Counted from the first letter of the stretch, positions 41,906 to 49,833 are shown. The stretch is DNA of 64,000 nt from Streptomyces tibetensis (GCF_007655005.1 NZ_SZVW01000030.1:1-64000), one strand, 5' to 3'. Translations and numbers: made by a program. The notes: generated by a model from the letters alone, not told the origin.

Positions 41906-42567
41906 GCGGCATCGTGGAGCCTGCGGGGACCGGGACGGCGCGTCGGTTGCCGGACCCGCAGGACGGCACCGGTCTGCCGGAGGCACCCACCGGACAGAAC
42001 CGAACGATCCGGAACGCGCTTCTCGACGCCGCGCTGGAGGTGTTCACCGAGCGCGGTTACGCCGAGGCCGGTCTCGCCGAGATCGCGACGCGCTCCGGCA
42101 TCCCGGTGGGCAGCCTCTTCCAGCACTACGGCGGAAAGCGAGGGCTCTACCTCGCTCTTTGGGAGGAGTTCCGGGAGGAACAGGAGCGCCGGACCGCGGC
42201 CACGCTGTCCGCCGAGCGTGGCCTTGGCGTGGACGACCCCATCACCCTTTTCGTGGCGGGAGCCAGGGCCTATCTGGAGGGCGCCTGGGACAACCGGCGG
42301 TTCGGCAGACTCCTCGTGGAGGATGACGGCCCCACAGGCTTCGACGCCCTGCGACGCCAGTGGGACCGCGCCTGGGTGCGGCGCAACGCACGGCTCCTCG
42401 AAGTCGACGAGAAGCGCCGCGCCGGCCGGGTCCGGGTGCGGGTGCTGACCACCGTCATCGGAGGGGCGGCACGCGAACTGGGCGACTGCACGGACGAGGG
42501 AGAGGCCCGGGAGATCGTCGACGAGGTGTGCGGCATTCTCACGCACCTTTCGGCTGCGCCCGGCTGA
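41902..42567 (+). CDS. TetR-family regulator
   Basis: A 221-residue regulator. About 30 extra N-terminal residues precede the HTH (about 35-80: LLDAALEVFTERGYAEAGLA, EIATRSGIPVGSLFQHYGGK). The rest is the helical ligand domain. The GTG start lies inside the PucR stop. The neighbouring gene on the other strand has been truncated 30 nt beyond its stop, so its original downstream target may be lost. Confidence 0.9.
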   Translation: MSGIVEPAGTGTARRLPDPQDGTGLPEAPTGQNRTIRNALLDAALEVFTERGYAEAGLAEIATRSGIPVGSLFQHYGGKRGLYLALWEEFREEQERRTAATLSAERGLGVDDPITLFVAGARAYLEGAWDNRRFGRLLVEDDGPTGFDALRRQWDRAWVRRNARLLEVDEKRRAGRVRVRVLTTVIGGAARELGDCTDEGEAREIVDEVCGILTHLSAAPG

Positions 42568-42597
42568 GAAGCCCGGCGCACGGCTCGGTGCGGGGCC

Positions 42598-42771
42598 TCA
42601 CGAGAGCAGCACCCATCTGCGGCCGTCCTGGTCCCCTACGAGATATGTCAGATTCGACTGGCCCAGCCCGATCCGCTCGAAGGCCAAGGGCCCGGCGAAG
42701 TCGACGCCGAGGGTCGCGAACCAGAGGCTCACCGCCCCGGCGTCGATTCCGACGATGTCCGCGCTAGACAC
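42598..42771 (-). pseudogene. Truncated APH-type phosphotransferase (ACAD10/11 kinase-domain-like)
   Basis: Fifty-seven codons remain: VSSADIVGIDAGAVSLWFAT, then LGVDFAGPLAFERIGLGQSN and LTYLVGDQDGRRWVLLS. This is the N-lobe start of the aminoglycoside-phosphotransferase-like kinases related to ACAD10/ACAD11 and LvaA, where GQSNLTYLV and GRRWVL(R) are conserved. The sequence diverges right after WVL and stops. All catalytic residues (the HGD-type loop and the metal-binding Asp) are missing. Its GTG overlaps the end of the SDR gene, so it was the last gene of that operon. Confidence 0.78.
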
Positions 42772-43546
42772 CGATGCCGGCCCCTTGCCTGAACTGGGGC
42801 GCGTCACCGAGCAGTTGCCCCCCGTCGATCACCATGGTCTCGCCGGTGATCCAGCTCGCGGCGTCCGAGACGAGAAAGGCGACCGCGGAGGCGATGTCGG
42901 CAGGCTCCCCTATGCGGCCCAGTGCCACCGAGGCGGACACGGCCTGCTCGTGCTCCTTCCACAGGGCCTCGGCCAGCTTCGTGCGCACCACACCCGGTGC
43001 CACCGCGTTGACGCGGACCTTCGGCGAGAGCTCCAGTGCCAGTTGCCTGGTGAGATGGATCAGTGCGGCCTTCGAGGCGTTGTACAACCCGATGTTCGCC
43101 TCGGAGACCATGCCGCCTACCGACGCCGTGTTGACGACCGCCCCGCCGTGCTCACCCATCCAGGCCCGGTTGGCCAGCCCCGTCCACAGGACGGGCGCCC
43201 ACAGGTTCACGTCGAAGGTCTTCGCGAACCGGCCGTGGTCCTGGTCGATGACCGGCCCGAAGGCCGGGTTGGTCCCCGCGTTGTTGACGAGGATGTCCAG
43301 GCTGCCGAAGCGCTCGAGCGTCAGATCCACGCAGCGCTGGGCCGCCTCTTCGTCGACCGCGTGCGCACCGACGCCGACCGCTGTGCCCCCGACCTGGGCC
43401 GCGGCGGCGTCCACCGCCTCCTGGGACCGGGACGTGAGGACGACGTTCGCGCCGACCGCGGCGATGGCCCGGGCGATCGCCAGCCCGATACCGCGTGAGG
43501 CCCCGGTGACGACGGCGGTGCGACCGGTGAGATCGAGTCCCGCCAT
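42764..43546 (-). CDS. SDR-family oxidoreductase
   Basis: A 260-residue classical short-chain dehydrogenase. Cofactor motif TGASRGIG (residues 14-21), NNAG, a Ser in VVNTASVGG and the catalytic YNASK are all present; the C-terminus has GETMVIDGGQ. Arg after the second Gly (TSRSQEAV region) allows NADP. It follows the acyl-CoA dehydrogenase gene by 1 nt. In levulinate-type pathways a homologous SDR interconverts 4-keto- and 4-hydroxyacyl-CoA; that role here is inferred. Confidence 0.92.
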   Translation of the reverse strand: MAGLDLTGRTAVVTGASRGIGLAIARAIAAVGANVVLTSRSQEAVDAAAAQVGGTAVGVGAHAVDEEAAQRCVDLTLERFGSLDILVNNAGTNPAFGPVIDQDHGRFAKTFDVNLWAPVLWTGLANRAWMGEHGGAVVNTASVGGMVSEANIGLYNASKAALIHLTRQLALELSPKVRVNAVAPGVVRTKLAEALWKEHEQAVSASVALGRIGEPADIASAVAFLVSDAASWITGETMVIDGGQLLGDAPQFRQGAGIGV

Positions 43547-43547
43547 C

Positions 43548-44777
43548 TCAGCTCACCGCCGCCGTCGCCTCGTCGCGGTACTGCCGCAGTTCCTGCCTGG
43601 CGATGGCCCGCTTGTGAACCTCGTCCGGACCGTCGGCCAGCCGCAACGTCCGCAGACCCGCGTACATCATCGCCAGGGGGAAGTCGTCGGTCACTCCCGC
43701 TCCCCCGTGCACCTGGATCGCACGGTCGACGATCTTCAACGCGATGTTGGGGGCGGCGACCTTGATGGCCGCGATCTCGGTGCGCGCTTCCTTGTTCCCG
43801 ACCGTGTCCATCAGATACGCGGCCTTCAGCGTGAGCAGGCGGATCATCTCGATGTCGATACGGGCTTCCGCGATCCAGTCCTGGATGTTGGACCGTTCGG
43901 CAACCGGACTGCCGAAGGTCACCCGTGACTGTGCGCGTCGGCACATCAGTTCCAGCGCCCGCTCGGCCGCGCCGATGGCCCGCATGCAGTGGTGGATACG
44001 ACCGGGCCCGAGCCGGGCCTGGCTGATCGCGAAACCCTCGCCCTCGCCCTTGAGCAGGTCCTTGGCCGGCACCCGGACGTTCTCGAAGATGATCTCGGCA
44101 TGGCCCTCGCGATCCGCGTACCCGAACACCGGGAGGTTCCGGACCACCGTGACCCCGGGGGCGTCGATGGGGACGACCATCATCGACTGCTGGCGATGTG
44201 GGGCCGCCGTGGGATCGGTCTTGCCCATCACGATGAGCACCTTGCAGTTCCTGTGCATCGCGTTGGAGGCGAACCACTTGCGGCCGTTGAGCACGTACGC
44301 GTCGCCGTCGCGCTCCATCCGCAGTTCGATGTTGGTGGCGTCGGAGCTGGCGACACGCGGCTCGGTCATCGCGAAGGCCGAGGCCATCGTTCCGTCGAGC
44401 AGGGGCTTGAGGTACTTCTCCTTGTGCTCGTCGCTGCCGAACAGCGTGAGCACCTCCATGTTGCCGGTGTCGGGCGCGTTGCAGTTGCACGCCTCGGAGG
44501 CGATGTGGCTGCGGCCCATGATCTCCGCCAGCGGCGCGTACTCGAGATTCGTCAGACCCGGGCCCCACTCCGGGTGCGGGTGGAAAAGGTTCCACAGTCC
44601 ACGCCTGCGCGCCTCCGCCTTGAGCTCCTCGAGAATCGGCGGGTGGAAGTGCGGGTCACCCGACGCGCTCATCTGCTCGTGGTACACCGCCTCGGCTGGG
44701 TAGACGTGCGCATCCATGAACTCGAGCAGATCCGCCCGGTATTTCTCGGCGCGGTCCGAGATCTCAAAGAGGGACAT
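43548..44777 (-). CDS. Acyl-CoA dehydrogenase, ACAD10/ACAD11-like clade
   Basis: A 409-residue flavoprotein. FAMTEPRVASSDATNIEL and NGRKWFASNA form the flavin-binding centre; ARLGPGRIHHCMRAIGAAER, TFGSPVAERSNIQDWIAEAR and IQVHGGAGVTDDFPLAMMYA match the C-terminal helical domain. The IHHCMRxIG and DGPDEVH patterns point to the ACAD10/11 (fatty-acid, CaiA-like) clade. The start overlaps the end of the hydratase remnant by 14 nt. It is one of three genes matching separate domains of ACAD10. Confidence 0.92.
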   Translation of the reverse strand: MSLFEISDRAEKYRADLLEFMDAHVYPAEAVYHEQMSASGDPHFHPPILEELKAEARRRGLWNLFHPHPEWGPGLTNLEYAPLAEIMGRSHIASEACNCNAPDTGNMEVLTLFGSDEHKEKYLKPLLDGTMASAFAMTEPRVASSDATNIELRMERDGDAYVLNGRKWFASNAMHRNCKVLIVMGKTDPTAAPHRQQSMMVVPIDAPGVTVVRNLPVFGYADREGHAEIIFENVRVPAKDLLKGEGEGFAISQARLGPGRIHHCMRAIGAAERALELMCRRAQSRVTFGSPVAERSNIQDWIAEARIDIEMIRLLTLKAAYLMDTVGNKEARTEIAAIKVAAPNIALKIVDRAIQVHGGAGVTDDFPLAMMYAGLRTLRLADGPDEVHKRAIARQELRQYRDEATAAVS

Positions 44778-45295
44778 CAGAACTCCTGACGGGTAGGGAA
44801 GGAAAGTCGGGCGGGCGCTTGTCCAGGTGACTGGCCACGCCTTCCACGACGTCTGACCCGCGGAAGGCCTGGAACATGAGGCCTTCCGCCCGGGTCACGG
44901 AATCGGCGTAGGTGCCGTCCGCGTCGTTGCTCAGTTGGCTCTTGATGGTGGCCATGGACGCCGGGGAGCAGAGCCTCGCCAGATCCGCGGCGTACGCGAC
45001 AGCGGCATCCACCACGCTGCCGGTGAGGACCAGGTGGTCGAGGAGTCCGACACGGAAAGCCTCCTCGGCGTCCACCATGCGGCTGGACAGCAACTGGTCC
45101 GCCGCCCGGCTGTGCCCCACCAGCCGGGGCACAGCCAGGAGATCCCGTACTCGGCGATCAGCCCGCGTCGCGCGAATGCCGTGGTGAACCGGGCCGAGGA
45201 CGAGCCGAAGCGAACGTCGTGGTAGAGCGCCTCCACCATGCCCAGGCCGGCGGGCCGCCCCCGGTGACGACGGCGACTCTCTGTGCAACGTTCAC
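44764..45295 (-). pseudogene. SDR/enoyl-CoA hydratase chimera with frameshift
   Basis: From GTG 45295 (GGAGAGGG 5 nt upstream) the protein begins VNVAQRVAVVTGGG, the start of an SDR. After 14 codons it switches to the middle of an enoyl-CoA hydratase, in another frame: VEALYHDVRFGSSSARFTTA, FARRGLIAEYGISWL. A missing base near 45130 shifts frame again to VPRLVGHSRAADQLL, MVDAEEAFRVGLLDHLV and onward to 44764. The crotonase oxyanion-hole N-terminal part is absent. Inferred: a deletion joined two genes behind an intact promoter. Confidence 0.78.
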
Positions 45296-45335
45296 GGCAA
45301 CCCTCTCCGTTGACCGGCGTGCGATGCGTCCCACC

Positions 45336-45364
45336 TGTATAATTGAATCCGACGTCAAGTTCAA
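45336..45364 (-). promoter_or_regulatory. Promoter with 22-bp operator, acyl-CoA dehydrogenase operon
   Basis: On the minus strand TTGAAC (45364-45359), a 17-nt spacer and TATACA (45341-45336) form a promoter. It is overlapped by TTGAATCCGACGTC-AAGTTCAA on the plus strand (45343-45364), an inverted repeat TTGAA-N3-GACGTC-N3-TTCAA. The same arrangement recurs at 49733-49761. Confidence 0.75.
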
Positions 45365-45437
45365 TAACTCCGGGCACGGAACCACATGAAAAATGCCGCC
45401 CACCCCCAGGGGGATGAGCGGCTACGAGACAGGCGGA

Positions 45438-46130
45438 TCAGCGGTGGCCGGGAAACCGTAGGGCGTTCGCCCAGAGCCGCGTCACCGTGGACACGAGCTC
45501 CTCGAAGTCCACCGGCGTACCTTCTTCCTGCCGTTCGCCGAGCACGAAGGCGTTGTAGGCCATGACGCTGACCATGCCCGACAGCGCACGGGAGGCCATC
45601 ATCGGATCGACCTCCCGGTCCGCGACACCCCGCGCCTGCAGGTCGGCGATGCCACGGGCATTACGGCGGATGAACGCGTCGGCGCGCCGCGTGCGGAACT
45701 CACGGAACTCCGGCTCCACTTGGGCGACCTGCTCGAGCAGGCCCATCAACTTGGCGTTCCGCTTGTACGCCTCGAGGTACGCGCGATTGCTCGCCTCCAG
45801 CACCGCATGGGGATCGTCGGTGCCCTGCACCCGGCCCATTCCGGGGTGCATCATGTCCTCCTGCGCCTCCAGCAGGACGGCGGCAAGCACCTCTTCCTTG
45901 TTGGCGAAGTAGGTGTAGAAGGAACCCGCCGCGCACTGAGCCTCTTTGGTGATGTCGGTCAGGCGGGTGTCGAGGTAGCCGTCCCGCTCGAACACCTTCC
46001 GTGCGGCCTTCACCAGAGCGGCCCGTGTCCGCGCTCCACGCTTCGTCGTGGGGGGCTCACGAAGGTGCGAGAGGGGCGCCACGGGCGGTGCCTGCTCGCC
46101 GTCCGGCTCCTCGGGCGCAGTGGTCTCCAT
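45438..46130 (-). CDS. TetR-family regulator of the acyl-CoA cluster
   Basis: A 230-residue regulator. The HTH (about 38-85) reads TRAALVKAARKVFERDGYLD, then LTDITKEAQCAAGSFYTYFA. ATG at 46130 (METTAPEEPDGEQ) is preferred because longer starts would run into the end of the acyl-CoA synthetase gene and over a probable operator. It sits between two operons whose promoters share the 22-bp site, and a partial site lies 14 nt before its own start, so it is the best candidate for the repressor that binds them. Confidence 0.88.
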   Translation of the reverse strand: METTAPEEPDGEQAPPVAPLSHLREPPTTKRGARTRAALVKAARKVFERDGYLDTRLTDITKEAQCAAGSFYTYFANKEEVLAAVLLEAQEDMMHPGMGRVQGTDDPHAVLEASNRAYLEAYKRNAKLMGLLEQVAQVEPEFREFRTRRADAFIRRNARGIADLQARGVADREVDPMMASRALSGMVSVMAYNAFVLGERQEEGTPVDFEELVSTVTRLWANALRFPGHR

Positions 46131-46143
46131 CCCGGGAACTGTA

Positions 46144-46165
46144 CTTGAATCCGACACCACCATCA
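46144..46165 (-). promoter_or_regulatory. Partial copy of the 22-bp operator before tetR
   Basis: TTGAATCCGAC is identical to the first 11 bases of the site at 45343. The rest is weaker, 16 of 22 positions in total. It lies between tetR and the acyl-CoA synthetase gene. Confidence 0.5.
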
Positions 46166-46185
46166 CAAACCAGGGGAGCAGACGC

Positions 46186-47709
46186 TCAGCGCCGACGGGC
46201 GGCAACGTCGGCGGGCGCCATGTCACGGGTCAGGGCCGTACGGTCGACGGACCGCTTGAGGATCTTCCCGGTCGGGCCCTGTGGCAGCGCGTCGACGAAC
46301 CGGACGATGCGCGGGATCTTGTAGGCGGACAGCCGCTCTCGTGCCCAGCTCGACACCTCGGCGGCATCGAGCTGCGAACCGGGCCGGGCCGCGATGAGCG
46401 CGGCGACCTCCTCGCCGTAGTGCTCGTCGGGAACGCCGATCACGGCTGCCTCGACGATGTCCGGATGCTCGTAGAGAACTTCCTCGACCTCGCCGGGGTA
46501 GACGTTGTAGCCGCCGCGGATGATCAGGTCCTTGATGCGGTCGACGATGCGAAGGTCGCCGTCCGTGTCCGTTTCACCGAGGTCGCCGGTCCGGAACCAG
46601 CCGTCGGACGAGAGCGCCGCGGCGGTGTCCGCGGTGCGGTTCCAGTAGCCGCGCATCACCGTGGGCCCCTTGATGTGGACCTCTCCCACCGTACCCGGCG
46701 GGCATTCACTGCCGTCGTCGTCACGCACCTGAACCTGCATCTGCGGCACTGCCCTGCCGGTGTACCCGGTCTTGCCGCCGCGGTCGAGGTCGTTGAAGGT
46801 GCCGAAGGCGGTGGTCTCGGTGAGTCCATACCCTTCGAGGATGGTGCAGCCGAAGCGGGCCTCGAAGGCCCGGGCGATCTCGCCGGGAAGCGATGCGCCG
46901 CCGGAGACGGCGACACGGAGCCCGGCGAAGTCCGCCGGGTCGGTGTCACCCGCCGCGTGCAGCAGCGCGTTCCACATGGTCGGCACACCGGCCATGATGG
47001 TGAGCCGGTCGCGGCGCAACATGTCCAGCATCGACGCCGGGTCGAATCGGGCCAGCAGCGACATCGAGCCGCCCACGGTCAGGGTCGCCATCATGACCGA
47101 TGCCTGGCCGAACACATGGAACAGCGGGAGCCCGGTGCCGGTGCGGTCGGCGCTCGAGGCACGGCTGCACTCGGCGCCGATCTCCCCGGCGGACAACAGG
47201 TTCCCGACGGTGAGTTGGGCCCCCTTCGGCCGCCCGGTGGTTCCCGAGGTGTACAGGATGGCCGCGGTCTCGTCGCGGTCCCGGTCGACACCGCCGGCAG
47301 GGGCAGCGGCGACCTGCGCACCCGGGGACAGCACCCAAGAGGGCACCGAGAGCGCCGCGGCCGCCTCCGCGACGGCGGGGCCGAGGACGTGCCATGCGAT
47401 CGCCAGTGAGCATCCGGCATCGCCGAGAACGTACTCGGCCTCAGCCCGGGTGGACATCGTGTTGACCGGAACCACGACACAGCCCGCGGCCTGAATCCCG
47501 AGGTAGGCCACCACGAACTCGGGCACCGACGGCGCCGCGAGCAGCACCCGGTCCCCCGGGGACAGACCCGCGGCTGCCAGGGCGCCCGCGTACCGCGTGC
47601 TCGCGTCCCGCAGCTGGAGATAGGTCCACTGATCCGTGGCACCGCGCAGTGCGATGTTGTCGGGAGTGGCGGCCGTGTGACGGCACACTGGATCGAAAAC
47701 GCTGGGCAT
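46186..47709 (-). CDS. AMP-forming acyl-CoA synthetase
   Basis: A 507-residue ANL-superfamily ligase. The P-loop is YTSGTTGRPKGAQLT, A5 is EGYGLTETTAFG, A7 is DGWFRTGDLGETD, A8 is IIRGGYNVYPGEVEE and the catalytic Lys is in PTGKILKR. It would activate a carboxylic acid to its CoA ester, entering the dehydrogenase/thiolase steps encoded around it. ATG has GGAAGG 8 nt upstream. Chain-length specificity cannot be read by eye. Confidence 0.92.
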   Translation of the reverse strand: MPSVFDPVCRHTAATPDNIALRGATDQWTYLQLRDASTRYAGALAAAGLSPGDRVLLAAPSVPEFVVAYLGIQAAGCVVVPVNTMSTRAEAEYVLGDAGCSLAIAWHVLGPAVAEAAAALSVPSWVLSPGAQVAAAPAGGVDRDRDETAAILYTSGTTGRPKGAQLTVGNLLSAGEIGAECSRASSADRTGTGLPLFHVFGQASVMMATLTVGGSMSLLARFDPASMLDMLRRDRLTIMAGVPTMWNALLHAAGDTDPADFAGLRVAVSGGASLPGEIARAFEARFGCTILEGYGLTETTAFGTFNDLDRGGKTGYTGRAVPQMQVQVRDDDGSECPPGTVGEVHIKGPTVMRGYWNRTADTAAALSSDGWFRTGDLGETDTDGDLRIVDRIKDLIIRGGYNVYPGEVEEVLYEHPDIVEAAVIGVPDEHYGEEVAALIAARPGSQLDAAEVSSWARERLSAYKIPRIVRFVDALPQGPTGKILKRSVDRTALTRDMAPADVAARRR

Positions 47710-47739
47710 GGGCGGTGCCTTCCGGGATGTGAGCAGGTA

Positions 47740-47758
47740 AGGGTGCAAGTCGCACCCT
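47740..47758 (-). promoter_or_regulatory. Inverted repeat upstream of acyl-CoA synthetase
   Basis: AGGGTGC-AAGTC-GCACCCT is a perfect 7-bp repeat 31 nt before the start. It lies in the 140-nt gap after the HAD gene and could be an operator or a weak attenuator hairpin. Confidence 0.4.
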
Positions 47759-47849
47759 CTTCGATGGGTTGATCTGGCCCCGCTTCGGCAACAAGTCCTC
47801 GGGCGGTGTGGCCGGATGACCGACCTCGCTGCGCCCGGTCGCTGGATCG

Positions 47850-48488
47850 TCAGGTGGTCATCCCGAAGTGTTCGGCGAGTTGGCGGCGGGTGTCGGCGGC
47901 GCTGATGTGCAGTACGCCCCCGATTCCGATCCGTGCCGCTCCGTCGAGGTTCTGCCGCAGATCGTCGATCATGACGGCCTCCTCGGGGTCGACGCCAAGG
48001 CGTTCGCACGCGATCGCGTAGATCCGGCGGGAGGGCTTGCGGATCCCGACCTCACCGGAGATGACGACCACATCCGCGACAGCATCGAGTTCGACGCCGT
48101 CGTAGGTTCCGGTACCGAACGAATTGGACACGAGCGCAACGGGACGGCCGGCTGCTCGGAGATCACCGAGCAGCGCGAGCATGTCCCGGTCGATCCACAT
48201 TCCCGCCTGCATGCGGGCCGTGAGTCCCTCGGCCGCCACGTCGGCGCCGTGCGCACGGAGCCGTTCGGCGAATCCTCGCTCGAAGGCTTCGGCGTCGATA
48301 CGGCCGCACTCGTGGTCGGCCAGGAGGGTGCGTGACGCCTCGTCCCGGCCGAGGAGGTCCAGCGGCAGGCGCGGGTCGCCGCCGAGCGAGGCGCCGAAGT
48401 CGGTGAAAGCCCGCAGCACACTGGACGTGATGACCCCGCCGAAGTCCACGAGGACCGCGGTTCGCGCCTTGTCCGTCACGCTCGACAC
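47850..48488 (-). CDS. HAD-family hydrolase (ACAD10/epoxide-hydrolase N-domain-like)
   Basis: A 212-residue HAD-IA protein. Motif I is VLVDFGGVIT (nucleophile Asp15); the usual second Asp is Gly17, as in the DxG subgroup that includes the N-terminal domains of ACAD10 and epoxide hydrolases. Motif II is ALVSNSF, motif III Lys is in GIRKPSRRIY and motif IV is VMIDDLRQNLDGA. The GTG start lies 1 nt after the thiolase stop. Gene context suggests it acts on a phosphorylated acyl intermediate or product; this is inference. Confidence 0.85.
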   Translation of the reverse strand: MSSVTDKARTAVLVDFGGVITSSVLRAFTDFGASLGGDPRLPLDLLGRDEASRTLLADHECGRIDAEAFERGFAERLRAHGADVAAEGLTARMQAGMWIDRDMLALLGDLRAAGRPVALVSNSFGTGTYDGVELDAVADVVVISGEVGIRKPSRRIYAIACERLGVDPEEAVMIDDLRQNLDGAARIGIGGVLHISAADTRRQLAEHFGMTT

Positions 48489-48489
48489 C

Positions 48490-49689
48490 TCAGGCGACCT
48501 CGAACAGACCGGCCGCGCCCATTCCGCCGCCGATACACATCGAGATCACCACATACCGCACGCCCCGGCGCCTGCCCTCGATGAGGGCATGCCCCACCAG
48601 CCGGGCACCGGTCATTCCGTACGGGTGACCGACCGAGATGGCGCCGCCGTTGACGTTGAACCTCTCCGGGTCGATGCGCAGTTCGTCCCGGCAGTACAGC
48701 GCCTGGGAAGCGAACGCCTCGTTGAGTTCCCACAGGCCGATGTCGTCAATGGTGAGAGCGTGCTGCTTCAGCAGCTTCGGAATGGCGAACACCGGACCGA
48801 TGCCCATCTCGTCCGGCCCACAACCGGCAACGGTCATACCCCGGTAGACGCCCAGCGGTTCCAGCCCGCGACGTTCGGCCTCCTTCGCCTCCATCAGCAC
48901 CGACGCCGATGCCCCGTCCGACAACTGCGAGGAGTTGCCCGCCGTGACGCTGGATCGCGCGCTCACCTGACCGTCCGGCAGGACCGGCGCCAACCCGGCC
49001 AGGCCCTCGAGCGTCGTCGACGCGCGGTTGCCCTCGTCGCGGGTCAGGGTCACGGCCTCGTCCCGGACCTCCCCGGACTGCTTGTCCAGGACCTTCTTGA
49101 CGCTGTCGAGCGCGACGATCTCCTTTTCGAACCGACCGGCCTCCTGCGCCGCCGCGGTGCGCTGCTGTGATATCAGCGCGAACTCGTCCTGACGCTCCCG
49201 GCTCACGCCATAGCGTTCGGCGACGATTTCCGCCGTGTGCAGCATGGGCATGTAGATGTCCGGCGCATGCTCGGCCAACCAGGGATCCGTCATGCGATGG
49301 GTGTTCATGTGGTCGTTCTGCACCAAGGAGATCGACTCGACACCGCCGCCGACAGCGACCTGCATTCCGTCCGCGACGATCTGCTTGGCGGCCGTCGCGA
49401 TGGCCATCAGACCCGACGAGCACTGCCGGTCGATCGTCATCCCCGACACGACGTCCGGAAGTCCGGCACGCAGAGCGGCCTGACGCGCGACATTGAAACC
49501 CGAGGATCCCTGCTGCACGGCGCAGCCGAAGATCACGTCCTCGACCTCACCTCCCTCGAGCCCGGCCCGCTGCACCGCGTGCGAAAGGGCATGCCCGGCG
49601 AGCTCCTGCGCCTGGGTGTCGTTGAACGCGCCGCGGTAAGCCTTTCCGATCGGTGTGCGTGCCGTCGAAACGATGACTGCTTCCCTCAT
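48490..49689 (-). CDS. Thiolase (acetyl-CoA C-acyltransferase)
   Basis: A 399-residue thiolase for the final cleavage of beta-oxidation. The nucleophile Cys is in TIDRQCSSGLMAIA (near residue 89), the NEAF motif in LWELNEAFASQ, the His in SVGHPYGMTGARL, and the second Cys in SMCIGGGMGAAG. All catalytic residues are intact. It is the first gene after the second copy of the 22-bp operator and is followed by the HAD gene with a 1-nt gap. Confidence 0.94.
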   Translation of the reverse strand: MREAVIVSTARTPIGKAYRGAFNDTQAQELAGHALSHAVQRAGLEGGEVEDVIFGCAVQQGSSGFNVARQAALRAGLPDVVSGMTIDRQCSSGLMAIATAAKQIVADGMQVAVGGGVESISLVQNDHMNTHRMTDPWLAEHAPDIYMPMLHTAEIVAERYGVSRERQDEFALISQQRTAAAQEAGRFEKEIVALDSVKKVLDKQSGEVRDEAVTLTRDEGNRASTTLEGLAGLAPVLPDGQVSARSSVTAGNSSQLSDGASASVLMEAKEAERRGLEPLGVYRGMTVAGCGPDEMGIGPVFAIPKLLKQHALTIDDIGLWELNEAFASQALYCRDELRIDPERFNVNGGAISVGHPYGMTGARLVGHALIEGRRRGVRYVVISMCIGGGMGAAGLFEVA

Positions 49690-49732
49690 GTCGCCTCACT
49701 GCTTCCTGTTGGCCCGGTTCCGTCGTCCGCCG

Positions 49733-49761
49733 GTTATATTTGAATTCGGCGTCAGGTTCAA
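49733..49761 (-). promoter_or_regulatory. Promoter with 22-bp operator, thiolase operon
   Basis: Minus-strand TTGAAC (49761-49756), a 17-nt spacer and TATAAC (49738-49733). The overlapping plus-strand site TTGAATTCGGCGTC-AGGTTCAA (49740-49761) differs from that at 45343 at only three of 22 positions. Confidence 0.75.
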
Positions 49762-49803
49762 CCACGCCCCAGCCCTTGACACTCCGCCCCCTCACCTGAA
49801 GGG

Positions 49804-49819
49804 TACCGACCAGTCGGTA
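49804..49819 (+). promoter_or_regulatory. TetR-type palindromic operator
   Basis: TACCGAC-CA-GTCGGTA is a perfect 7-bp inverted repeat 15 nt before the hydrolase start. The ACCGACCAGTCGGT core is a common TetR-family operator form. Confidence 0.65.
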
Positions 49820-49833
49820 CGAAGAGGTGGGTC

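Noticed and set aside
39782..41986. 734-codon minus-strand frame across livG and the PucR gene
   Set aside because: Shadow of both genes in the wrong frames, joined through the intergenic region.
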